Source: Gammaproteobacteria bacterium (lineage in GTDB: Bacteria > Pseudomonadota > Gammaproteobacteria > Steroidobacterales > Steroidobacteraceae). From it: 12,204 nt of DNA. Under the pieces are notes generated by a model. It was not told the origin of the DNA. It did not search any database and saw only the letters and a list, made by a program, of their open reading frames with translations. Below are positions 1-7,367 of this stretch, piece by piece (the first letter of the stretch is position 1; each line of letters begins with the position of its first letter). The stretch covers positions 1 to 12,204 of the forward strand of contig JADLDF010000534.1 in the NCBI GenBank assembly GCA_020846815.1, given 5' to 3'. A program made the translations under genes and the position numbers.

Positions 1-94
1 AGGTCGCGCCGTGCAGGCGCTGCGCGGGGCCGAAGACCTCGCCGCGGAAGCTGTGCGCGATCATCATGTGGTCGCGGACGCAGACCGAGTACAT
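1..94 (-). CDS. 6-pyruvoyl-tetrahydropterin synthase-like protein (5' end only)
   Basis: Only the first 31 codons are present; the gene continues past the left edge. The N-terminus reads [16 protein letters not shown] and then RLHGAT at residues 26-31, which resembles the T-fold family of 6-pyruvoyl-tetrahydropterin synthase and 6-carboxytetrahydropterin synthase (QueD). Known members bind zinc through an early His and an HGH motif, and use a Cys four residues before that motif. Here H14 and H28 are present, but the second His of HGH is Ala (A30) and the catalytic Cys position is Ala (A24). The protein may therefore have a different reaction from classical PTPS or QueD. The ATG at 94 is preceded by GAGG six bases upstream on the minus strand. 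It lies 92 bases downstream of the dehydrogenase gene on the same strand, so the two are probably co-transcribed. The family call is fairly sure; the substrate is unknown. Confidence 0.75.
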   Translation of the reverse strand, partial: MYSVCVRDHMMIAHSFRGEVFGPAQRLHGAT

Positions 95-186
95 GCTGTT
101 TCCCTCGTGCGTGGCTGGCTGTCGTGTTCGCGGCGGTGGGTGCGGGTCGCGGGGCGGGTGGGTGGTCGAGGGTGCGCGGCGCGCGT

Positions 187-1164
187 TCAATAGCGGATCA
201 GGTGGCAGAGCGTCGCACCCGGCGCGGCTGAGAGCCGCGCCATGACCTCGGGCAGCGACTCGAACGCGTCCTCGCCGCTCCGCAGCGCGTCGAGCTCGGG
301 CGCACCGGCGAGCAGGCGCAGCGCCAGCCCCAGGCGCCGCGCCGCGTCCCAGCGCGTGCGCTGCGCGGTCGCGACCTGGCCCACCTGCGAGCTGCGCAGC
401 ACCAGGCGGCGCGCGTGGAAGGCCTCGCCCAGCGGCAGGCTCGCGACGCGGTCGCCGTACCAGCTCAGCTCGACAATGGTTGCCTCGAACGCGGCGAGGC
501 GCAGCGCCAGCGCGAGGCCCTCGGGTGCGCCACTGGCGTGCAGCACGACGTCGGCCTCGCCCTGAGCGGCCTCTGGCACCGCAAACGCCACGCCGAGTGC
601 CGCGGCGACCGCGGCGCGTGCTGGCTGCAGGTCGACCAGTTCGACCTCGCAGCCCGGGATCCGCGCCGCTAGCCAGGCGACCAGGCAGCCGACGACGCCG
701 GCGCCGATCACGCGCACGCGATCGCCCGGACGGATGCCGGCGTCCCAGATACCGTTGATCGCGGTCTCGAGGTTCGCGGCGAGCACGGCGCGCGTCGGCG
801 GCAGGCCGGGCGGCAACGTATGCACGGCCGTGCGCGGCACCACGTAGCGGGTCTGGTGCGGATGCAGGCAGAAAACCGCCGCGCCGGCGAGGCCCGCCGG
901 ACCATCCTCGACGACGCCGACGCTCGCGTAGCCGTATTTCACGGGCGCGGGAAAGTCGCCGGCCTGGAAGGGCGCGCGCATGCGCGCGCGCTCCGAGGCC
1001 GGCACCCGGCCCTGGAACACCAGCGACTCGGTGCCGCGGCTGATGCCGCTGTAGAGTGCCCGTACCCGCACCTCGCCGGCCGCCGGCGCGGGCAGGGTTT
1101 CGTGGCGGATCTCGCCGCGGCCGGGGGCCGCGACCCAGAACGCGGCGGCGGCTCGGGTGTCCAT
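187..1164 (-). CDS. zinc-type alcohol dehydrogenase-like oxidoreductase (MDR superfamily)
   Basis: The product is 325 residues, normal for a medium-chain dehydrogenase/reductase. It has an N-terminal GroES-like part with SGISRGTES at residues 39-47, then a Rossmann fold with the nucleotide-binding motif GAGVVG at residues 154-159 and an acidic residue (D178) at the end of the next strand, which favours NAD(H). The catalytic-zinc Cys and the GHE motif of classical alcohol dehydrogenases are not evident, and the four-Cys structural-zinc loop is absent. It may work without structural zinc, or without zinc at all. The start is the ATG at 1164, where homology-like sequence begins ([10 protein letters not shown]). 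The open frame extends to 2040, but that extension is antisense to other genes and is Arg/Gln-rich shadow sequence. It is followed at 92 bases by the pterin-synthase-like gene, which suggests that the dehydrogenase acts in the same pathway, perhaps on a pterin or sugar carbonyl. Substrate unknown. Confidence 0.82.
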   Translation of the reverse strand: MDTRAAAAFWVAAPGRGEIRHETLPAPAAGEVRVRALYSGISRGTESLVFQGRVPASERARMRAPFQAGDFPAPVKYGYASVGVVEDGPAGLAGAAVFCLHPHQTRYVVPRTAVHTLPPGLPPTRAVLAANLETAINGIWDAGIRPGDRVRVIGAGVVGCLVAWLAARIPGCEVELVDLQPARAAVAAALGVAFAVPEAAQGEADVVLHASGAPEGLALALRLAAFEATIVELSWYGDRVASLPLGEAFHARRLVLRSSQVGQVATAQRTRWDAARRLGLALRLLAGAPELDALRSGEDAFESLPEVMARLSAAPGATLCHLIRY

Positions 1165-1227
1165 GGAGCGATGATGCCCCGTACGCTGCGCACAGGCGAG
1201 TCGACGCACCTTGGACGCGAGCCCGGC

Positions 1228-2034
1228 ATGCGACACAGGCTGATACGCTCGAGGTCGACGCCTGCGGACCCCGGATGCGAGCCCGATGCGCAGGCCCTGC
1301 AGCGCGACCTCGTGCGCCACGTCGTCGCAGCGCTGCTGCTCGGTCTGCTCGCGGCGCTGGTGCTGACGCGGCTGCCGGGGCTCGCGCCCGGTGCCCGCTA
1401 TCTGCCGGTCGCCGCCACCGGTCTCGCGGCCGGTGCGATCCTGCTGCTGGCGCTGCACGGTAGGCTCCGGGCGACGCATCCCCATGCGCGCTTCGGTGCG
1501 GCGAACCGCATCACGCTGGCCCGCGGCACGCTGATCGTGCTGCTCGGCGGCTTCGCCGTCGCCGCGGACGCTGCCGCGCCGCTCGCCTGGGCCGCGGTCG
1601 CGCTGGCGACGCTGGCCGCGAGCCTCGATGCGCTCGATGGCAGGTTTGCGCGGCGCGAAGGCCTCGCGAGCCGCTATGGCGCGCGCTTCGACATGGAGAC
1701 CGACGCGTTGCTGATCCTCGTGCTCGCGCTGCTCGCCTGGCGCTGGGATCGCGCCGGCGTCTGGGTGCTCGCCTCGGGCCTGATGCGCTACGCCTTCGTG
1801 CTCGCCGGCCGCGCCTGGCCCGCTCTCGCCGGCGAGCTCGCGCCGAGCCGCCGGCGCCAGGCGGTCTGCGTGATCCAGGTCGTCGTGCTGATCGTGGTGC
1901 TCGCGCCCTGGTGGCCCGCGCCGGTGGCGGTGGCGCTCGCCGCGGCCGGCCTCGCCGCGCTCTGTTATTCTTTCGGCGTCGACGTGCTCGAGCTGGCGCG
2001 CCGGCATCGTTCCACGGCAGGAGTGGCGGCATGA
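1228..2034 (+). CDS. CDP-alcohol phosphatidyltransferase family membrane protein
   Basis: The product is 268 residues with several hydrophobic stretches, so it is an integral inner-membrane enzyme. Residues 134-159 match the full family signature D-x2-D-G-x2-A-R-x8-G-x3-D-x3-D, with D134, D137, G138, A141, R142, G151, D155 and D159. These residues bind Mg2+ and the CDP-linked donor while a phospho-alcohol head group is joined to an acceptor. The acceptor cannot be told from sequence: it could be glycerol phosphate, inositol phosphate or another alcohol. An extra pair of membrane segments precedes the signature. The start at the ATG of 1228 is the best available because no other Met follows before the first membrane segment, but it lacks a convincing Shine-Dalgarno, so a start further up (ATG at 1171 or 1174 region) or a downstream GTG is possible. 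The stop overlaps the next start as ATGA, which implies translational coupling with the YceI gene. It diverges from the dehydrogenase with 63 bases between them. Confidence 0.85.
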   Translation: MRHRLIRSRSTPADPGCEPDAQALQRDLVRHVVAALLLGLLAALVLTRLPGLAPGARYLPVAATGLAAGAILLLALHGRLRATHPHARFGAANRITLARGTLIVLLGGFAVAADAAAPLAWAAVALATLAASLDALDGRFARREGLASRYGARFDMETDALLILVLALLAWRWDRAGVWVLASGLMRYAFVLAGRAWPALAGELAPSRRRQAVCVIQVVVLIVVLAPWWPAPVAVALAAAGLAALCYSFGVDVLELARRHRSTAGVAA

Positions 2035-2657
2035 CGACATCTGCGTCGCCGCGGCGCGCGGCCCTCGCCGGGCTCGCGGTCGTGCTGCTGGCCGTCGTCG
2101 GCGCGGGCGCCCGCGCCGCAGACGCCGAGCCGGCGCGTTTCGCGCTCGATCCCGAGCATCTGACCATCGCCTTCCTGGTCGAGCACATCGGCTACGCCAA
2201 GACGCTCGGCACGTTCCGCAAGGCGAGCGGCGGCTTCAGCTACGATGCAGAGAGCGGCGCGCTCGGCGACCTGCGGGTCGTCGTCGAGACCGCGAGCATC
2301 GACAGCGGCCATGCGGCGCGCGACGAGCACCTGCGCGGCCGCGACTTCCTCGACGTCCAGCGCTTCCCGACCATGACCTTCACCGCCAAGTCCGCGCGGC
2401 GGCGCGGTGAGCGCGGCTACGTCATCGAAGGCGAGCTCGAACTGCTCGGCCGGCGACGGCCGCTGGTGCTCGAGGCGACGCTGAACAAGCTCGACCGCTA
2501 TCCGCTCGGCCCGCCGTTGCTGAAGCCCTTCGTCGCCGGCGCCTCGGCCCGCGGCCGTTTCCGGCGCAGCGATTTCGGCATGACCTACGGCATCGCGAAC
2601 GGCCTCGTCGGCGACGACGTCGGGCTGATCGTCGAGCTCGAGGCCCGGCGCCAGTAG
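2031..2657 (+). CDS. YceI-family periplasmic lipid-binding protein
   Basis: The product is 208 residues. An N-terminal signal peptide has two Arg (R8, R9), a hydrophobic core and an Ala-Arg-Ala cleavage site near residues 27-29, so export to the periplasm is expected. The mature part shows the YceI pattern: a start like LDPEHLTIAF, a central DFLDVQRFPTMTF stretch, and a C-terminal RSDFGMTYG with VGDDVGLIVELEA. Known family members form a lipocalin-like barrel that binds isoprenoid chains such as ubiquinone precursors, or amides of fatty acids. The start is fixed by a Shine-Dalgarno AGGAG at 2019-2023 and by the 4-base overlap with the upstream phosphatidyltransferase stop. The sulfatase-like gene follows after 8 bases. 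In this operon a role in carrying a lipid substrate or product between membrane enzymes is an inference. Confidence 0.9.
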   Translation: MTTSASPRRAALAGLAVVLLAVVGAGARAADAEPARFALDPEHLTIAFLVEHIGYAKTLGTFRKASGGFSYDAESGALGDLRVVVETASIDSGHAARDEHLRGRDFLDVQRFPTMTFTAKSARRRGERGYVIEGELELLGRRRPLVLEATLNKLDRYPLGPPLLKPFVAGASARGRFRRSDFGMTYGIANGLVGDDVGLIVELEARRQ

Positions 2658-2665
2658 GCGTCCGC

Positions 2666-4585
2666 GTGCGCGATCCGCTGCCGACGGGGCGCCTGCGCGC
2701 GCTCGCGGTACCGGCCGGCCGGCTCGCCGCGCTGGCCGCCTCGCTGGCCACGCTCATCGGTGCGCTGCTGCTGTTGAACGCGGCACTGACCTTCCACAAC
2801 GTCTGGCCGACGCCGGCGATCGAACTGCGCGGCGAATGGTCGGTCGAAGTGGCGGCGTTGTTGCTCGCGCTCGCCGCCTGGGTGCGCCGGCGCGGCCCCC
2901 TGAGCCGGGGCGCGCTGACCGCGCTCGGCGGTCTGCTGCTGCTGTTCGTGCTCGCGCGCTACGCCGAAGTCACGGCGCCGGCGCTCTATGGCCGCGGCGT
3001 CAACCTCTACTGGGATGCGCGCCACGTCGGCGGCGCGGTCGCGATGCTGGTCGCGGTCGTGCCGGCCTGGCAGATCGGCGCGGCGCTGGCGCTGCTGTTC
3101 GCGGCGCTGGCCACGGGCCTCGCGCTGCTGCGCGCCTGCGTCGCACGGCTCGCGCGGGCACTCGATCCGGCGGCCGGCGCGGGCGTCGACCGCGTGGCGC
3201 GGCCGCTGCTGGTCGGCGGCGCGGCGCTGGCGCTGCTGCTGTTCGGATTCGAGCGCGCGGCCGGTCCGCTGCCGGCCGCTCTGGCGCGCTTCTCGATCCC
3301 CGTCACACAGACCTGGGGACGGCAGTTCGCGCTGCTCGGCGGGAGCTGGCTCGTAACGCGCACTGCGGCCGCTACGGCTGGAGGCCCGGCCGCCGCCGCG
3401 GTTGCGGGTGCGAGTGCCGATGGAACTGCGGCCGGTGGTGCGATGGCTAAGGCTAGGGCCCTCGCTGCCGCGGCGGTTGCGGGTATGGGCACCGATGCGG
3501 CTGCGGTCGACGGCGGCGGCGCGGTGGCGATGCCGGCGCTGCACCGCGCCGCGGGCCAGCCGCGCGAGGACGTGTTCGTCGTGTTCGTCGAGTCCTACGG
3601 CGCGATCGCCTGGCAGCGCGCCGACGTCGCTGCGCGGCTCGTCGAGAGCCGCGCAGCGTTGGCACAGGCCATCGAGCGCAGCGGGCGCGCCGTGGTCTCG
3701 GCCTGGGTGCGCTCGCCGACCTTCGGCAGCGGTTCCTGGCTGGCGCACGCCAGCCTGCTCACCGGCACCGAAGTGCGCGACGGCGACGGCTACGCGCGCC
3801 TGCTGCTGCGGCCGCGCACCACGCTCACCGACGTGTTCCGGCGCGACGGCTATCGCGTGCTGGCGCTGATGCCGGGCCTGAAACAGGCCTGGCCGGAGGG
3901 CGAGTACTTCCGCTTCGACGCGGTCTACGGCGCCGACGCGCTCGACTATCGCGGTCCGGCCTTCGGCTGGTGGCGCATACCCGACCAGTACGCGCTCGCA
4001 GGCCTCGACGCGCTCGAGGCCGCGCGCCGCGTCGCGGGACCGCGGCCGCCGGCCTTCGTGTTCTTCCCGACGATCAGCTCGCATTTGCCGTTCCGCCCCA
4101 CGCCGCCGTACCAGCCGGACTGGTCGCGCCTGGACGGCGCGACGCCCTACGGTCCGGAAGCGGAACGCGCCATCGCGCAGGCGCCCGAGTGGACCCGCCT
4201 CGGTCCTGCCTACGGCGACTCGCTGGCGTACGCACAGCGGACCCTGGCCGGTTATCTCGAACGTCGCGCGGGTGAGCCGCTGCTGATGCTCATGCTCGGG
4301 GACCACCAGCCGCCGGCTGCGGTCAGCGGCGAGGGTGCAAGCCACGACGTGCCGGTGCACGTCGTCGGCGACCGGCCCGAAGTGCTCGAAGCGCTGTGCG
4401 CGCTGGGGTTCGTGCCGGGGCTCGATCCGGCGGGGGCGCCGATCGGGTCGATGCACGAGCTGGGCCCGCTGCTGGTCGCGGCGCTCGCTGCCGCGCCGCG
4501 GTCGCCGCCGCCGGCGATGCATGCAGCACGAACCGGTGGCGGCCCGCAAGGGCTTGCGGTCGCCCCTGTGACGCTGCCAAATTGA
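2666..4585 (+). CDS. LtaS/sulfatase-like membrane enzyme (alkaline phosphatase superfamily)
   Basis: The product is 639 residues. About five hydrophobic segments lie in residues 14-200, then an Ala/Gly-rich linker at 233-293, then an extracytoplasmic sulfatase-fold domain. Visible metal-site candidates are E309 in VFVESYG, the likely nucleophile S357 in GSGSWLAHAS (a Ser where LtaS uses Thr), H473 in ISSHLPF, and D546-H547 in LGDHQPP. This layout is that of lipoteichoic acid synthase, OpgB and related transferases or hydrolases that move phospho-alcohol groups from phospholipids onto glycans or lipids outside the inner membrane. Proteobacteria do not make lipoteichoic acid, so a phosphoglycerol-type transferase or phospholipid hydrolase is more likely. 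The start is a GTG 8 bases after the YceI stop, with only a weak Shine-Dalgarno; it fits the operon spacing. The pairing with a CDP-alcohol phosphatidyltransferase suggests that one enzyme makes a phospholipid whose head group the other transfers or removes. Confidence 0.85.
   Translation: MRDPLPTGRLRALAVPAGRLAALAASLATLIGALLLLNAALTFHNVWPTPAIELRGEWSVEVAALLLALAAWVRRRGPLSRGALTALGGLLLLFVLARYAEVTAPALYGRGVNLYWDARHVGGAVAMLVAVVPAWQIGAALALLFAALATGLALLRACVARLARALDPAAGAGVDRVARPLLVGGAALALLLFGFERAAGPLPAALARFSIPVTQTWGRQFALLGGSWLVTRTAAATAGGPAAAAVAGASADGTAAGGAMAKARALAAAAVAGMGTDAAAVDGGGAVAMPALHRAAGQPREDVFVVFVESYGAIAWQRADVAARLVESRAALAQAIERSGRAVVSAWVRSPTFGSGSWLAHASLLTGTEVRDGDGYARLLLRPRTTLTDVFRRDGYRVLALMPGLKQAWPEGEYFRFDAVYGADALDYRGPAFGWWRIPDQYALAGLDALEAARRVAGPRPPAFVFFPTISSHLPFRPTPPYQPDWSRLDGATPYGPEAERAIAQAPEWTRLGPAYGDSLAYAQRTLAGYLERRAGEPLLMLMLGDHQPPAAVSGEGASHDVPVHVVGDRPEVLEALCALGFVPGLDPAGAPIGSMHELGPLLVAALAAAPRSPPPAMHAARTGGGPQGLAVAPVTLPN
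3389..3532 (+). repeat. imperfect in-frame duplication in the Ala/Gly linker of the sulfatase-like gene
   Basis: Two related segments lie head to tail, at about 3389-3448 (AAAAVAGASADGTAAGGAMA) and 3464-3532 (begins AAAAVAGMGTDAAAVDGGG), separated by a short KARAL-type spacer. They share the order Ala4-Val-Ala-Gly, an Asp, Ala-rich then Gly-rich, and Ala-Met. This stretch also uses more T-ending codons (gct, ggt, gtt) than the rest of the gene. It lies between the last membrane segment and the catalytic domain, so its length can probably vary without harm. Duplication by replication slippage is inferred. Confidence 0.6.
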
Positions 4586-4628
4586 GCGCCGCTCCCCCCT
4601 CCTCAGCATCGCCCACGGAAGCCGCCGC

Positions 4629-5366
4629 ATGCCCGCCAACGTCCATACCGAAGTCCTGCGCTACCGCGCCGGTGGTGTCGAGCTCGCCAGCTACCTCGCG
4701 GTCGACACCAGCACGAACGGCCGCCGGCCCGCGCTCGCAGTGTTCCCGGAATGGTGGGGCCTCAACGACTATCTGCGCCGCCGCGCGCGCGAGCTCGCGC
4801 AGCTCGGCGTGGTCGCGCTCGCAGTCGACGTCTACGGCGACGGCCGCCAGGCCGCGGACGCGACCGAGGCAGGCACGCTGATGAACGGCCTGTTCGCCGA
4901 CATGGCCGCCACCGGCGAGCGCATCAAGGCGGCGATCGAGCAGCTCGCGAAGCACCCGCTGGTCGACCCGACCCGCATCGGCGCCATGGGCTACTGCCTG
5001 GGCGGCGCGCTGTCGCTGCACGCCGCGCGCCTCGGTCTCGACCTGCGCGGCGTCGTCAGCTTCCACGGCTCGCTCGGCCGCACCCACGCGGCCAGGCCGG
5101 GCGAGTTCAAGCCCGAGGTGCTGATCTGTCACGGCGAGGCCGACGCGCTCGTGCCGGCCGCCGACCAGCAGAGCTTCCATGCGGAAATGGCCGAGCTCGG
5201 CGTGAAATACCAGTTCAATTCCTATCCGGGCGCCAAGCACGGCTTCACCAACCCGGAGGCGACCGAAAAGGGCCGGAAGTACAACCTGCCGCTCGCCTAC
5301 GACGAGAAGACCGATCGCCAGTCCTGGGAGGACATGAAGGCGTTCTGGCAGCGCGTGTTCCGCTGA
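4629..5366 (+). CDS. dienelactone hydrolase family protein (alpha/beta hydrolase)
   Basis: The product is 245 residues, the usual length for the family, and has no signal peptide, so it is cytoplasmic. The catalytic triad is visible: nucleophile C123 in GYCLGG, D172 in HGEADALVP and H204 in AKHGFT. E41 in FPEWWGL corresponds to the Glu that contacts the nucleophile in characterised dienelactone hydrolase. Known members open dienelactone rings in the chlorocatechol pathway, but most chromosomal homologues have unknown esterase or lactonase substrates. No aromatic degradation genes are seen nearby, so a pathway role should not be assumed. The ATG start has a GGAAG at about 4616-4620. The gene begins 43 bases after the sulfatase-like gene on the same strand, so it may be the last gene of that operon or have its own promoter. 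Confidence 0.9.
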   Translation: MPANVHTEVLRYRAGGVELASYLAVDTSTNGRRPALAVFPEWWGLNDYLRRRARELAQLGVVALAVDVYGDGRQAADATEAGTLMNGLFADMAATGERIKAAIEQLAKHPLVDPTRIGAMGYCLGGALSLHAARLGLDLRGVVSFHGSLGRTHAARPGEFKPEVLICHGEADALVPAADQQSFHAEMAELGVKYQFNSYPGAKHGFTNPEATEKGRKYNLPLAYDEKTDRQSWEDMKAFWQRVFR

Positions 5367-5376
5367 CGCGCCCTGC

Positions 5377-5401
5377 GGCGGCGCAGCCTCGTCGCGCCGC
5401 C
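5377..5401. terminator. possible shared terminator hairpin between convergent genes
   Basis: Arms GGCGGCGC (5377-5384) and GCGCCGCC (5394-5401) are perfectly complementary with a 9-base loop. They lie in the 55-base gap between the stops of the dienelactone hydrolase and the M48 protease genes, which is where a bidirectional terminator would be. There is no T-run on either side, so intrinsic termination would be weak and chance pairing in GC-rich DNA is possible. Confidence 0.35.
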
Positions 5402-5421
5402 CGTCGCCCGCCGTTACCGCT

Positions 5422-7212
5422 TCAGCGCGCCTGCACCGGGCGCGCCCCGTCGATCCGGAAGCGCACGCGCCCGACCAGCTCGGGCGCGATCTGGCCGACG
5501 CCGGCTTCCACCGCGATCCGCTCGCCCGGCTGCAGCGTACGGCCGATGCGCACCGGCGGGCCCTGCTGCACGATCGAGCCGTTGCCGTCGAGCAGCACGG
5601 CCGACAGCGCCAGTCCCTCGAGCCCCACGGGCGCGCGGTTCTCGACGACCGCGACCAGCGTGCCGCGCGCGTCGAGCTGCGGCGCACTGGCGACGTAGTT
5701 GCCGGGGTTGCGCTGCACGTCGATGGTCGCGTACTCGACGGCGGCGGCCTTGCCGAGCTCGCTCTGCGAGCCGGCCGCGCCCTTGTAGAGCTCGAGCGCG
5801 CGCTCGACATTGCCCGACTCCTTGGCGATGTTGCCGAGATAGTAGAGCGCCGGCGCGGTCGGCAGCAGCTTGGCGCTGCGCTCCAGACGCTGCGCCGCCT
5901 CGTTGCGGTTGCCGAGCCGGTAGTACGCGGTGCCGCTGCCGAGCCAGGCCGCGAAATAGCCGTCATCGAGCTTCAGCGCCCGTTCGTAGTGCGGCAGCGC
6001 CGCCTGCGGCTGCTGGTCGGCGAGCTCGAGATCGCCGCGTAGCAGCGCGAAGCGCGCTTCGTTCGGCACCTGTTTCTCGGCTTCGAGCGCCAGCGCCTTC
6101 GCGCCCTTGAGGTCCTTCTTGCGCGCCAGCGCCACGGCTTCGTCGGCCTTGTCGTAGGCGGGCGCGATCTTGCGCAGCGGCGCGAGCCGCGTCGCATAGC
6201 GCTCCTTGCCGAGGTCGCCGCCGGGCGTGCCGAGCTCGGCCAGGCGGGCGCGATTGTTGGCGACGCGCTCCTCCGAGGGCGGGTGCGAGGCGAACAGCCC
6301 TTCGAGCCAGCCGCCGCTGCCGCTGCCGCCGCCGCTCTTCTGCGCGAGCGCGACGAATTTCTCCTGCAGCGTGACCGCCGCGGACGGGTCGTAGCCGGCG
6401 CGGCGCATGTACTCCATGCCGTAGTAGTCGCTCTCACGCTCCGCGTCGCGGCCGTAGCGCGTGTTGATGAGCTGCGCGCCGACGCCGGCGCCGGCGGCGA
6501 GCAGGCCGCCGAGGTTCTGGTCCATGTCGGACATGGCGACGCCGACCTGTGCGGCGACCATGCCGACCTGCAGCAGCGTGCCGCGCTCCTGCGCCTTGGC
6601 GCCGTGGCGCGCCGCGGCGTGCACGATCTCGTGGCCGAGCACGGCAGCGAGCTCGGCCTCGTTCTCGAGCGCGGTCAGCAGCCCGCGATTGACCGCGATC
6701 TTGCCGCCGGGCAGCGCCCAGGCGTTCGGCACCGAGCTGTTGAGCACCGTGAACTCGTAGGGCAGCGGCCGGTCGGACACGGCCGCGAGCTTCTGTCCGA
6801 TTTCGCTGACGTAGGCCGTGAGGTCGGGGATCGTCTTGTAGTCGCCGCCCTCGCCCTGGCGCGTGGGCGCGTAGTGGGTCGCGCCGATCTGCAGCTCGGA
6901 GGCTTCGGAAACGAACTGGATCTCCTTCTTGCCCGTGACCGGGTTGACGCCGCAGCCGGCGAGGCCGAGCGCCAGCGCGAACGCGGCCAGGAAGCGTGTC
7001 GGGCGAAGCCCCGAACACCGGCCACGCCAGCCCGTACTGCGCGAAAGCGCGAGCGCGGCGGCCCGGAGGCGTGTCGGGCGGCGCACGCGCGGCGACGCAC
7101 CGACGACGGCGGGCGATGCGCCGATCGTGGCGGCTGTGGAACGCGGGTCGCGCGTTGCGTCGGACGGCGACGATGGATGGGTGGCGGCGAATGGCGGGCG
7201 CGAGCGGTCCAT
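5422..7212 (-). CDS. M48-family zinc metalloprotease lipoprotein with TPR repeats (BepA-like)
   Basis: The product is 596 residues. A hydrophobic segment ends in the lipobox LAGC with the lipidated Cys at residue 87, followed by GVNPVTGKKE, typical of envelope M48 proteases. The zinc site is HEIVH (H194, E195, H198) with the third ligand E260 in RESDYYG. TPR-type helices follow at about 340-500 (for example HYERALKLDDGYFAAW), and then a beta-rich C-terminal domain. BepA and related proteins degrade or help assemble outer-membrane proteins such as LptD in the periplasm, so envelope quality control is the likely role. The ATG at 7212 is chosen because GGAGGT lies 5 bases upstream. It gives 70 residues before the signal-like segment, far longer than a usual lipoprotein signal; the extension holds an in-frame partial duplication of the signal region. 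No Met is available nearer the lipobox. Convergent with the hydrolase and divergent from zwf. Confidence 0.9.
   Translation of the reverse strand: MDRSRPPFAATHPSSPSDATRDPRSTAATIGASPAVVGASPRVRRPTRLRAAALALSRSTGWRGRCSGLRPTRFLAAFALALGLAGCGVNPVTGKKEIQFVSEASELQIGATHYAPTRQGEGGDYKTIPDLTAYVSEIGQKLAAVSDRPLPYEFTVLNSSVPNAWALPGGKIAVNRGLLTALENEAELAAVLGHEIVHAAARHGAKAQERGTLLQVGMVAAQVGVAMSDMDQNLGGLLAAGAGVGAQLINTRYGRDAERESDYYGMEYMRRAGYDPSAAVTLQEKFVALAQKSGGGSGSGGWLEGLFASHPPSEERVANNRARLAELGTPGGDLGKERYATRLAPLRKIAPAYDKADEAVALARKKDLKGAKALALEAEKQVPNEARFALLRGDLELADQQPQAALPHYERALKLDDGYFAAWLGSGTAYYRLGNRNEAAQRLERSAKLLPTAPALYYLGNIAKESGNVERALELYKGAAGSQSELGKAAAVEYATIDVQRNPGNYVASAPQLDARGTLVAVVENRAPVGLEGLALSAVLLDGNGSIVQQGPPVRIGRTLQPGERIAVEAGVGQIAPELVGRVRFRIDGARPVQAR
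6974..7080 (-). repeat. imperfect direct repeat duplicating the signal-peptide region of the M48 protease
   Basis: Copies at 6974-7005 and 7046-7080 share a start (agcgcga or agcgcgag), a gcggc core and an identical tail gcgtgtcgggcg. The tails are 75 bases apart, exactly 25 codons, and the copies differ by one codon. In protein terms RPTRLRAAALAL precedes RPTRFLAAFALALGLAGC, so part of the hydrophobic signal segment occurs twice. Confidence 0.65.
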
Positions 7213-7217
7213 GGCAA

Positions 7218-7223
7218 ACCTCC
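7218..7223 (-). promoter_or_regulatory. Shine-Dalgarno that sets the M48 protease start
   Basis: On the minus strand the sequence is GGAGGT with 5 bases to the ATG at 7212. This is the best ribosome-binding site in the leader and decides the start over upstream in-frame Met codons at 7266 and 7332, which lie in the divergent intergenic region. Confidence 0.65.
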
Positions 7224-7253
7224 GGCAGGCACGAGTCCGCGGCGGATCGTGCG

Positions 7254-7333
7254 GCGCGCCCGTCATGATAGCTTGCACGGCGATGCCGTGGCGGCGCGAC
7301 GGTCCGCCTGAGTGAGCTCGCGCGCCCGTCATG
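7254..7333. repeat. 14-base direct repeat in the M48/zwf divergent intergenic region
   Basis: GCGCGCCCGTCATG occurs perfectly at 7254-7267 and 7320-7333, with start points 66 bases apart. Both copies lie in the 155-base region between the divergent starts of the protease (7212) and zwf (7368), where promoters for both genes must be. Paired operator sites are one explanation; chance or a small duplication is another. I see no convincing sigma-70 -35/-10 pair here; a TTGCAC at 7273-7278 lacks a matching -10. Confidence 0.45.
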
Positions 7334-7367
7334 GGTTCGGCACCGCACCGAGGAGAGACTGACTACG

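Noticed and set aside
1165..2040. Minus-strand in-frame extension of the dehydrogenase by 292 codons
   Set aside because: It is Arg/Gln/His-rich, antisense to the phosphatidyltransferase gene, and unlike any dehydrogenase N-terminus. It is a GC-bias shadow.
2585..4639. 684-codon minus-strand open frame opposite the LtaS-like gene
   Set aside because: The translation is Arg/Gln/Ala-rich low complexity and mirrors codon positions of the well-supported plus-strand gene, a common artefact in GC-rich genomes.
4323..5966. 547-codon minus-strand open frame across the dienelactone hydrolase and the end of the protease gene
   Set aside because: It overlaps two genes with clear catalytic motifs and has no motif of its own.
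7213..7332. Upstream Met codons at 7266 and 7332 as M48 protease starts
   Set aside because: Both fall in the 14-base direct repeat (giving MTGAR and MTGAP) and lack a good ribosome-binding site, whereas 7212 has GGAGGT.
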